In this document: positions 55,141 through 64,000 of the stretch, piece after piece
Layout: each line of letters opens with the position of its first letter
Position numbering within the stretch: the first letter of the stretch is position 1
Source: Scalesia atractyloides
Lineage: Eukaryota > Streptophyta > Magnoliopsida > Asterales > Asteraceae
Assembly: GCA_947069175.1 (NCBI GenBank)
Contig: CAMTDV010000013.1
Location: forward strand, 29,329,857 to 29,393,856
Direction: 5' to 3'
DNA: 64,000 bases
Translations under genes and position numbers: made by a program
Notes under the pieces: model-generated
Seen by the model: only the letters and a program-made list of their open reading frames with translations
Database searches by the model: none
Told to the model about the DNA's origin: nothing

Positions 55141-56906
55141 GGGTACCTGATGTGCTAAATGTGGTATAATAAAACTATCTAATATTAACCCAAATTAGAC
55201 ACTCTAAGCTTTAAATTTATAAACTTAGACTCCATCTATACCTAAACCACACAACCGGCAAGTATACCGATCAATGTAGTAAAGCTAAAGTAAGTCCGAG
55301 CATCGAACCCACGAGACTCCATAATTACGCTAACTAAATTATCTAGACCTAGACTGACATGGGTGCGACACTAACCTTTTATATTTAGGGGGTTCTAAAT
55401 ATCCTATCCTAAAATTGCAAATTAAATTAACTAGCACGAATTAACTTGGATTTTAACTCAGATGATAGAAACGACTGCCTAGACTGCATTCCTGATTTAA
55501 CATAGTAATGAATTTATTATGTTTCTTAATTATTATGGAATCGGGATCCAAATATTCTAAACCTACCGAGATACCGAACAAGACCCTCGAACCTTCTCAA
55601 GGAGACACTTATGGAATTCTAAATAGGCTGTAATGATTACCGTTGCTAGACTCCTTCACATGTTATCTAGGTTTCTAAAAGTACCCTATTTCGATTCACC
55701 CCCTCACGGGTTATAAACCTAGGATAAGTTTGGAATTTCAGTTTAACTTGTTAGACAACTATCAATAAGGAAAGTAGTTCAGACTCTTCATAGATATCCT
55801 ACCTGGCAATTTAATAACAAAGACCTAACAATAATTTTGCACCTCACAGCAATTGAGGTTAGTAAAACACTAAAAATTATTAAATTACAAGATATTACTT
55901 CTGAGGTGTACCGGCCAATTAACCCTAAAGATTAAATCTATTCCGTGATATAGACACTCACCAAGAATCACACGAAGCAACAAAAGCTAATGAAACAATT
56001 CAAAGCATGCAGACACATTAAACCTAATATACAAAATCAACTACTTTTGTAAACAAACCATAAATAACTAATTAAACATAATAAAAACCAAACTTATAAA
56101 TCCATCATCATAGTCTAGGCAGTTAAAGAAATCTAGCCAAGAACCATAGTCAAGAACGAAAATAATAAACAAGTCTCGCACAATAAACAAAACATAGTAT
56201 CAAGTTTGAAATACACAAAGCAATTGAAACCGAATACTAACTGTTTGAGAACCGAACTCGAATCTTGATCTTGATCTTGATCGTCCTCTTCTCCAATAAT
56301 AATAACTACGGCTGTGGTCTCCTCTTTTTTTCCCAAATCGTCCTTATGCCTCCACAAGAATAAATATATGCCTCCCTCTTCTCTGTTCGTCCCATGTGTA
56401 TATATGGATATTCCTTTTTATCATGTATATTACGCGGATGACGGATCCAGTATCATAATTTGAGTTAAACTCAAATACTCACATTGTTGGGCTTCCATTA
56501 GCAGATCACAAAATAACATGGTGGTGTAGTGGGCCTAGTCTCACTAATCTCTATGGCCCACTAGCACAAAACAAATATATGAAAAGTGGTCAACAACTTA
56601 GCATGTATTTTTATTCGGTCAATATTTCTCAAACTTTGTCAATAGTCCCCATAACACAATTCACATTCTAGCTTCTTTTTTCTTCTTTTGTCGTGTAGCA
56701 CAACTAATGTGCATGCACATTGATTCAAGTTTCACTAAATTCGCAATTTAGTCCCTTGAGTTTTATAAACTATTTAAAAATAGTTTTTCTTTATTTGCAA
56801 TTCAGCGCTCCATCTTTCAGCTTTATTTATCTTGGATTCTCGTCTCCTCATTTATTAACCGTGTTAGCTCGATTAAGGACTCGATCAAGTATCTCCAATA
56901 TTTCTC
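55141..56906. other. Unclassified stretch between F and H
   Basis: The Copia reading stops near 55140, so an insertion or deletion lies there. The region is AT-rich, has a phrase AAGTCCGAGCATCGAACCCACGAG near 55290 that I associate with leaders of Athila/Tat-type elements in reverse, and CTTGATCTTGATCTTGATC near 56264. No LTR pair or coding sequence is recognised. Confidence 0.45.
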
Positions 56907-57627
56907 TGTTTTAGCTCCAAACTACACGAACACTTAAAAAATATAAATTTAGTACAACCGAACAAAACTGACTCGCGGATGGAGTTAAACCTATTCCTTG
57001 TTCATATAACACACACACGAGTGCGGAATCCAAGTGTGTATGCAACCAAAGCAAGAGCACAATCAATATGACGAAGATGTATCTTCCAATGTTCACTATA
57101 TTGATATGAAGAGAGACTCAGTACATAGACTCTTGAATACACTACTTTATCTCTCTCGTGCTCACACACGTCTGGTCTTGTCTCGCACAGCTAATCTCTG
57201 GTGTCCATTCAAAGGTTCTCTCTCAAGGCTCACTGGACCAACATTGACTGAGAGGTGCATGTCTGCTTATACAGTGTCCATGCTGGTCATCCGTACGGAA
57301 TTGGTTTGTACGGAGAAACTAATTTCATACAAAGCAAGCAATTTCGTACGAAGCAACCAATTTCGTACGAAGCAACCAATTTCGTACGAAGCAACCAATT
57401 TCGTACGGAGCAACTGGTTCGTACGGAGCAATGACGTACACAAGACTCAACGGTATGCACACATGCACCCGTTTAACACAGACTAACTAAGATGCCGTAC
57501 GAAACCAAGATAGAAGGATATCTTGATTTGGTCGACATGACCAAACTTATACAGACACAACAAACAAAGACCAAACAATTACATACGTAACTAAGAACAA
57601 GCGACAGACACAAAAGTGCATCAACAA
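56907..57627 (-). repeat. Element H 3' LTR (likely extent)
   Basis: TG at 56907 and CA at 57627 on the plus strand, 721 bp. The right edge is firm because of the adjoining tract; the left edge is inferred from the TG and from LTR-like sequence. Contains the 19-bp repeat below. The 57034-57486 open frame is incidental. Confidence 0.6.
57320..57425. repeat. 19-bp tandem repeat with TTCGTACGAA in element H LTR
   Basis: Four to five copies of CAATTTCGTACGAAGCAAC, the last ones changed to TTCGTACGGA. The same palindromic core recurs in the leader at 63717-63810. Confidence 0.9.
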
Positions 57628-57840
57628 ACTCCCCCTTGGATGTTGCTTGATCTTCGAACTTTTGCCTGCTTCAGACTATGAGCCTCTGGCGTGAAAACCG
57701 ATCTGACTTGTACTGAACCGAACTGAGTCAAACTCCCCCTTGGATGTTGCTCGTGATGGTTCGTTCTTCATACTGTCGGATCTTCAGATGTCTTCACATG
57801 TCATAGTTAGGAAGTGCATCAGCAAACTCCCCCTTGAATG
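57624..57840 (-). promoter_or_regulatory. Polypurine tract of H with two further tract-like copies
   Basis: CAAACTCCCCCTTGG-type stretches at 57626-57639, 57729-57743 and 57824-57838 (complement AAGGGGGAGTTTG). The first adjoins the LTR. The third is preceded by GTGCATCAGCA, which mimics the LTR end GTGCATCAACA, so part of the junction has been duplicated. Confidence 0.75.
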
Positions 57841-59840
57841 TATCTGGTGGTGTTGAAAAGTGGTCAGCTATGAAGATTGATCTTCTTGATTCACAGCTTG
57901 CAGTCATGTTGTGTCTTTTCTCCCGTAACTGGATTTCTTCAGACTCGTTCTCTTTGACTTTTAGTTTGCTTGGATATTCCATCTGTACATACCACAAAGC
58001 TAAACACGTAATGAAAACAACTGTAGTGATGTAATCAGCCTTATAGAATTTTTATTTGAAAATTTCACGAAGGATTGATCTTTAACAGAATTAGCAAAAG
58101 ACACACATGAGACCAATTCTCTTTCAACTACCAACTGACAATACTTTACAAGTTTTTAAGATCGTTTAGTTTTAAATTGTTAAACTTTAAAGCTTGTCAA
58201 CTTCGACCATTTATGAAGATGTAGTTGTTTTCTGGCTTACAATCAAGATTTCAGGTAGAATAGACTTTGAGTTCCAACATCGGTCAACCAAAAATAAACT
58301 AGAAGTAAAATCTTTTTGATATTTTGTAAATTATAAAGGTAAGGACGGAAAGCATTAAATAAATAAAATATTTACAGACATTCTTTTTGCGAATTTTGAG
58401 GGTAAGAGAATCATATTAGTATACGGTTCTGTTAAAACACACTTGTTGTTTGATTAGATAGTATTAAGATAAGTATCCTATAACAATTATCGGTATTGTT
58501 GTCCACGTAAGCTCAACTTATCAGATGTAATCGTGGTTAGGGGATACGATTAATGTATGATTTATACTTACCGACCGGTGTTCATCCACTTCACGACACA
58601 TTCCCGTACCAAGATATACACGAGAGAAAATCTTACCGGTGAGTATACTGCTTTATCATCTGTTTTGACGTATATATGATGTGAGATACTCACTTATTTT
58701 ATTGAAACAAGCCCTATGTGATTAAATCACTTATGGATGAGGAACTTGATTTTCATATGCATGCAGGGCACAGGAGTAAGTCCGTGAACAGGTTAGTACC
58801 ATCGTACCGACAAAGAGACGAACTTAGCTCCTGCATAAAGCTGTGATATTTTATCACTTATTTTTGGGGATGTGATATTTTTATCACTTATTTTGGTGGT
58901 CGTATGCAGTATGTACACGTATGTATGATATCATGGAAGTTCTAGACTTGCGTCACCGTTATTTTTCGGCAAAAGATTCAACCGTATATCTCAGAACCTC
59001 GGCACTCTATCAAACGAAATTTCGGTACCAAGACCATATGCCAATGAATGGTTCCCACCTAGTCTTCAGTCGATTATGTTTATATCGCCCTGTTTACACT
59101 TTAAAATGATTGTGAGCCTACCAATACATCGAATATAGAGCTACTTATCATTTTTCATTTTAAGTTCAAAGAGGTTTTGGCAGACCACTAATTTGCTATC
59201 ATTTTCTCTTTTTCTCGCCAGAAAACTCATTATTGTTTTTCTCATGTTTTTGTATTTTTTGATTGGAAATTTACTCCCCTACAATGCAAAAAGTAGATTT
59301 AGACAGTTAAATATAACTTTTTGGATTTTCTTTGAAGAAAAATATTTAGAAAAACGATTTTCCGATGTGGATTAACTCATGTTTTACCTCGATGCTATTT
59401 ACCAAAATTAATTAAATAAAAATGGTTTATCAAGATTTGGAAAAATGAGTTGACATGTTGGTAATCGGTGTGAAGCAACAACATTGATGAGTTTCATATT
59501 GAAACAATCACGTGTGAGGTGATATTCTGGGTCAATGTGTTTGGTCTGGAGAGCAAAGGTCTTCGTCTTTCTCCTTGAGAAGTAGTGTGCGGTTGTTCAA
59601 ACCATGCCAAGGCATCCGCACACCCAAGAGGTTTGTTCAAACAAACACATTTTCTTCAATCACACCCTTGGAGAACTATACACTGCACGATCATCTTGTA
59701 AGCATTTTCTTTCTTGTGTAAGATATAAAATATGAATCTTTGATAATCTTTCGTCGTGCTGCAGGCGCATACATTTCTATAGAATCTATCCTATAGATCT
59801 GATCCAAGCCTTAAACAAACAAATTGTTGGTTGTTTTTCA
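57841..59840 (-). other. Element H region where pol is expected
   Basis: About 2 kb with no integrase, RT or RNase H motifs on either strand. AT-rich spacer words dominate. Open frames such as 58921-59109 and 59193-59375 are not recognised. The sequence could be a replaced or deleted pol region. Confidence 0.6.
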
Positions 59841-60099
59841 TCTTGTCGAAGTTATCAATTTCAATCATCAATGTTTCTTCCTTCTCTCCAACAAAGGCAA
59901 CAACTCCTGGATATACCAAAGTTTTGGAGCCGTATGTCACCTATCTTGTGCCTGGATGCTCTACTATCAACAATCCTAGAATTATCAATAGTTCCTCGTA
60001 GAACATCCTGCACACTCATCAAAGATTAGTTGGAGGTGGGGACCTGAGTCATTGTTGACTGGGTCGTCTGACATCATCGACAATTGATACCTTATTTTT
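59841..60099 (-). pseudogene. pro: Element H protease trace
   Basis: On the minus strand near 59930-59970 the frame reads IVDSRASRHKIGD, which corresponds to the Copia protease motif DSGASRHMTG with Gly changed to Arg. Frame breaks lie on both sides. It is separated from gag by a TAA at 60100. Confidence 0.65.
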
Positions 60100-62055
60100 C
60101 TAATCATTCGGAATGGATTGTGCTCCCCCTGAAACAATGTTTGGTTTTGGTTTCCAAATCTGTTTTTGTTTTTCAGTTTTAATATTTGATTTTGTTTGGA
60201 CAACCTTTGGTTTCAAAGCTTTTTCAACCACCTTTTGTTGTTTCTTTCTCTGTTTCATTTTTCTTTGTTTAACAAGACGAGGGTCCTGTTTTGGTGAAAC
60301 AGATTTTGTATGGTAACGTTTACCATGGGGTGCATCAATCTTTGCTTTTCTTTTTGTAAGATATAGACAATTTTTGATAATGTGTCCGCGCTTACCACAC
60401 TCAAAACATGATCTCCACTCAACAAACCTCGGAGTATGATGAGATTGACATCTTGATGATGAACTTCGTGATCTTGAGGTACTTGGTCCTTCATCACAAC
60501 AATGTGTGTGTTGTGTGTGGTTGTTCTGACTGTTTTGCTTTAAAATTTTTCTTTGTTTAACAATATCGGTGTTGGATTTGTTTACAAAAGATTCAATTTT
60601 ATCAGTCCCTCTGGATTTCACGAAGTTCACCTTTGGAATTTTCTTCTTCTTTTGGCTTTGTTTTCCCTTTTCTTTTCCTTGATTAGCATGATTTTTCTTT
60701 CGTTGATTGTTTTGAGATTTCCACTTTTGATTTCTGTTTTTCTTTCTATCTTCAGTTTTTGGGACAGGGGCACTCTTAGTTATTACAACTTTCGGGCTTG
60801 AATTTCCCAAAAACTTACTAGTAGAATCTTCAAAAACTTTATCAATCAAGGATTGATTGACATTTTTTATGGGAAATTCTTTGTTTGAGAAAACTTTGTT
60901 AGAACCAATCAACGTATAAAGCAAATTGATGCTTTCACGGGTTTTATCATGAGCTTTAACATTCTTGACATTTTCAGTCACACACGGTTTCGTTGAAGGA
61001 TCACATAGAATGTGATTTTCGAGAGGTATATTTTCCTCTTTTGTTACCGTGTTTGACTGTTTAGCTTTATCCTCGGCTAACTCGTCATCCGAACTATCAT
61101 AATCCTCAATGATGGGAGAATTTTGATTATTCTTAGACTTTGAGTCATTGACGTTATTCGGTTGGCTTTGACTTGAAGATGTGCCCTTTGTGAATCCTAG
61201 ACCAGGTTTAAACTCATCTAGGTCTAATGGAACAGTGGGTTCAAAATGTGGCATATCCTCATCATCTGGCATTTTGGAGTAATTGTGCCTAACCGGAGGA
61301 GGACAAGCCTGATAACGTATGCATTTCACATCACCTTTCTTCTTTTGAGCTTCGATGATGTGATCCAAAACATATCTTGAGTTGGAATAACTGTCCAACT
61401 TGAGTTTGATTGCGTCATGTTCACACTTTGCACTGGCTAGCTCCTTTTTTGTTTCTTCAAGCATGTTAATGTAATTGTTAATGGATGTTTGTTTTCTTAA
61501 AACATTCTTTGACGATTCAGAAACATCTTTTTTTAAAGTTTCAATTGTTGTTTTAAATTCTTTTTCCTTTTTCTTAAGAGCTGTGTTTGCCTCGGTGCAT
61601 TTTGTTAGATCCACAATCAAGCTCTGATGATGTTTCTTCATGTGATCAAATTTACCTTCCTTTTCTAAGTATTTACCTTTTAAGAATATACAATTAAAAC
61701 ACTTAGACATAATAGGTTTATCGAGACTTACCTGACTGGATTGACAGTCCAAACGTGTCATGAAAGCTGTACGAAGTGTTGAAGATCCAATTGATGAGAG
61801 ATGCTTGGAAAATTCATCAGATGGTTCTTTAGGTTCATGCTCTGAATCTTCTTCACTGCTATCTGTTGATTCAGTCTCCGTGACTACCTCATTTTCAGAT
61901 TGTTCTACATTAGAAGTCGATTCTGCTTCATCTGAACTGTTGCTGTCTCCTGAACTTTTGTCATTTCTGGATGATTCTACATTGTTACAGTTCTTTGCAA
62001 TTTCGGCATATAATGCAGTTCCTCCTCCACCAAAGTTTCCCAATGAATTGACCAA
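60100..62055 (-). pseudogene. gag: Element H gag C-terminal part: acidic coiled coil and zinc knuckle
   Basis: A 651-residue open frame. Residues 30-85 are rich in Ser, Glu and Asp (SSDEAESTSNVEQSENEV). Residues 130-240 form a likely coiled coil (KKHHQSLIVDLTKCTEAN and KKKEKEFKTTIETLKKD). A Lys/Asn-rich stretch (residues 440-500) follows, then CCHC knuckle CFECGKRGHIIKNC near residue 550 and a basic tail to PNIVSGGAQSIPND. It follows a first zinc knuckle upstream, as in SIRE-like gag. A frameshift near 62060 separates it from the N-terminal part. Confidence 0.8.
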
Positions 62056-62067
62056 TCACAGTGTTCG

Positions 62068-62450
62068 TCAGCTTGAACCACTAATGCTCGGTTGGAATTG
62101 TTTGTGGGAACCATTTCTCTTTCGTTGTTGGCAGCTTGATTTCTGGTAAAAGGATATTGATTTGCATTCTCTTTTAAAATGCCCCTTTTCCCTGCAGTTG
62201 AAACAAGTAACCTTTCTTTTGTCAAAACCATATGGAGTATCCTTGGTACTTTCTAAATCAGTTCTTCTGGTTCTCTCCATAAAATCTTTGCTCTGCGGAC
62301 TGCACTTGCGAACGCCCATTTGATATCAATTAACTCCATCTCTTCCTTATCAATTTGCGCATAGTCTTCACTGGTTAAGTTGACATTACCAATTTTACCA
62401 GCTACTAATCCACAGTAAGAACTCACCAATGTGTTCAGAAGCTCCATATG
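62068..62450 (-). pseudogene. gag: Element H gag, first zinc-knuckle region
   Basis: Contains CFNCREKGHFKRECK near 62185-62230, the usual single knuckle of Copia gag, in a frame starting at 62319, with overlapping frame 62253-62447 (NVNLTSEDYAQIDKEEMELIDIKWAFA) just before it. This second stretch is the conserved segment found upstream of the knuckle in SIRE-type gag. Confidence 0.82.
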
Positions 62451-62938
62451 TTAACGTGCAACTTCCACACTTACCTTGGAAAGGTTTGATGTATCTAATC
62501 TGACAGTGTTTGAAGTTGAAGGTTGAGAATTTGTACCATAGAAAGCTTGTTGTTGAACTTGAGGTGTAGTAACTTGAGGTTGAGCAAGAAAAACCTTTGG
62601 ATCAAAAGTTCGTTCATAAGTTTGAGCACTTGTACCAACAGACTGATCAGATTTCACTGGACATTCCCAAAAAGGAATTGTATTTGACACGAAAGCTGTT
62701 TGAAGTCTTGGTTGATGAACTGCACCTGTACTCGGTTTAATGCCACCAAAATACATTTTCTGGATTTTGCTGAACTGGAAATCGTTTAGCTTTGCGAATT
62801 TCTTCTTCATCTTTATTTTCAAGTTTCTGATATAAATTCGTAAATGTTGATCACATCCGTCACACCTGTATGTTTTAATAATTCTATAAATTGATTCCAC
62901 TTAGGTGGTAAGGCATCAGCAAAACGCGTAACAATCTC
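62451..62938 (-). pseudogene. gag: Element H gag, middle part
   Basis: Continues the N-terminal gag after an in-frame TAG at 62939 (VSQ stop): reads RFADALPPKWNQF near 62900-62930, then frame changes near 62850. The remainder to 62451 is Gln/Thr-rich (TTPQVQQQAFYGTNSQPST). Not functional. Confidence 0.8.
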
Positions 62939-63574
62939 CTATTGTGACACAAGAACCTTGTATGAGTGCATCTCACTCATCAAATGATAGAAACGAGTTG
63001 TCATATAATTTAATGTTTCATTTTCTATAAAATGAAATCCTTCAAATTCCTTCTTTAAAAGATCATGTCTAACTTTCCTTGTTGCTGCGTTTCCTTCTCC
63101 TCTTATTTTTAAAGTGTCCCACAAACTCTTCGTAAATGTACAATGCATGAATTGATGATAAATGTCTTTGTGAAGTGCTTGCGTAAGAATAGCGAAGGCC
63201 TTCTTTTCAAGATCATAGGCCCTTTTATCATTCTCATCTAATTCAGCTAATGATGCAGAATTTGATACGACGTCTTCGAGAGATTCTCTGTATGGAGAAA
63301 CAAAACATGTCCACAATTCTGTATTCTGACCAAGAATATATGTATGAAAACGATTGTTCCATGAAGAATAATCGTTCATGTGATTTAGTTTTGGTGGACG
63401 GTTGTTGCTCCCAGTTTCACTTTCGCTAAGAAGGAGGTTTTGAACGCTTTGGTTCTTATTTATAACAAAAGCCCATTGACCAGCAGTAAACACGTTTGGA
63501 GGTATCATCGATTTGGCCCATGAGGTAGTTTCCTGACTTGTAATACACCCCCAATCCCAAGGATTTGTACTCAT
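62939..63574 (-). pseudogene. gag: Element H gag, N-terminal part
   Basis: Start ATG at 63574, preceded by a leader. Copia gag motifs are visible: PPKLNHMNDYSSWNNRFHTYI (residues 59-79), DEKKAFAIL-type ALTQALHKDIYHQF, then TKSLWDTLKIRGEG and LNYMTTRFYHLMSEM. These are the UBN2-type capsid core of Copia gag. Ends at the stop at 62939 after 211 residues. Confidence 0.9.
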
Positions 63575-64000
63575 TTTGTATTTTCTTGATTTATGAAAAA
63601 ATTAAAGGTTTAGTGAAAATAACAATTACCTTTTAAAAGTTCACAATTTTGAAAATATTTGAAAAGCACACAGCTTTGAAAATCTGAAGTACAAAAAACA
63701 AACAATAACGAAGATTATTTGTACGAACCAACTTCGTACAAAGAGTTCCTTCGTACTAATCAACTTCGTACGGATGAGTTCCTTCGTACGAAAACTTCGT
63801 ACGGATGAGTTTTCTTGTGAATTTCTTCTACAAATGTGTTCAACTTGAACAAAAGAAAATTTTTATGAAAACTTTCTGGATATAACAGATTTTAACCAAG
63901 TTTTAAGTTAGTTATCTATTTAAAACTTAAGTTTTCTGTTGGGAGTTCAAGAACACTTCAAGAAACCTTCAAACTAGCTCAGACACAACACTAAGCTTGG
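63575..64000 (-). other. Element H leader
   Basis: Non-coding sequence upstream of gag. At 63717-63810 there are five or six CTTCGTACG words (CGTACGGATGAGTTCCTTCG repeats), related to the LTR repeat at 57320. The primer site and 5' LTR must lie beyond 64000. Confidence 0.7.

Larger units (their letters stand above)
56907..64000 (-). mobile_element. Element H: SIRE-like Ty1/Copia element, pol mostly lost
   Basis: Minus-strand element whose 3' LTR ends at 57627 (TGCATCAACA) beside a polypurine tract (complement AACTCCCCCTTGG). A long gag runs from 63574 to about 60100, with a protease trace near 59945. No integrase, RT or RNase H is seen down to the tract, so about 4 kb of pol is missing. The 5' LTR lies beyond the window. 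The gag layout (CCHC, long coiled-coil acidic region, second CCHC) is that of SIRE-like elements. Confidence 0.85.

Noticed and set aside
60553..62149. Plus-strand frames opposite the H gag
   Set aside because: Antisense shadows of the 651-residue gag frame.

Overview
The window is a stretch of plant nuclear heterochromatin made almost entirely of LTR retrotransposons nested in one another. I found no intact host protein gene, rRNA, genuine tRNA gene or CRISPR. The tRNA-iMet primer-binding sites, Tekay-type Ty3/Gypsy chromovirus pol genes, Ty1/Copia SIRE-type gag, AT-rich spacers and TA microsatellites point to an angiosperm. My impression from the LTR styles is a eudicot, perhaps Asteraceae, but this is not proven.

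Layout. Element A (1-17087, +) is a decayed Tekay-like chromovirus whose 5' LTR runs off the left edge. Its gag is split by B1 (1532-10811, +), a gag-only element bounded by the 5-bp duplication ATAGC. After a short spacer comes element C (18021-33621, +), a second Ty3/Gypsy element. Its RT is cut by B2 (24495-33320, -), a second copy of the B family. From 33981 to about 55140 lie pieces of an old Ty1/Copia element F (-), broken in sequence by a hAT-like element (34784-35426), an anonymous 7.5-kb insertion D (35432-42948) and element E (43386-54103, +), a full-length Tekay chromovirus. From about 56907 to the right edge is element H (-), a SIRE-like Copia element with a long gag and almost no pol.

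The B family is the most unusual part. It has about 2.6-kb LTRs, an iMet primer-binding site, a polypurine tract and one gag, and no pol. Where pol should be, it carries a tandem array of two hairpin modules. Their stems show paired (compensatory) base changes between copies, which suggests selection on RNA structure. Each LTR also holds five tRNA-like modules with Pol III A-box and B-box matches, most followed by T-runs. Four of them form a sense array with a strikingly regular period of about 168 bp downstream of the Pol II TATA box; the fifth is antisense and upstream. All of this is kept in all four LTR copies. The gag, primer-site flank and polypurine-tract flank resemble those of element E, so B looks like a satellite of an E-like chromovirus.

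All autonomous elements here are dead: stops, frameshifts, loss of the RT catalytic aspartates and the IN catalytic glutamate in E, and loss of most of pol in H and C. The main value of the window is as a record of nesting order and as a source of the B family architecture.
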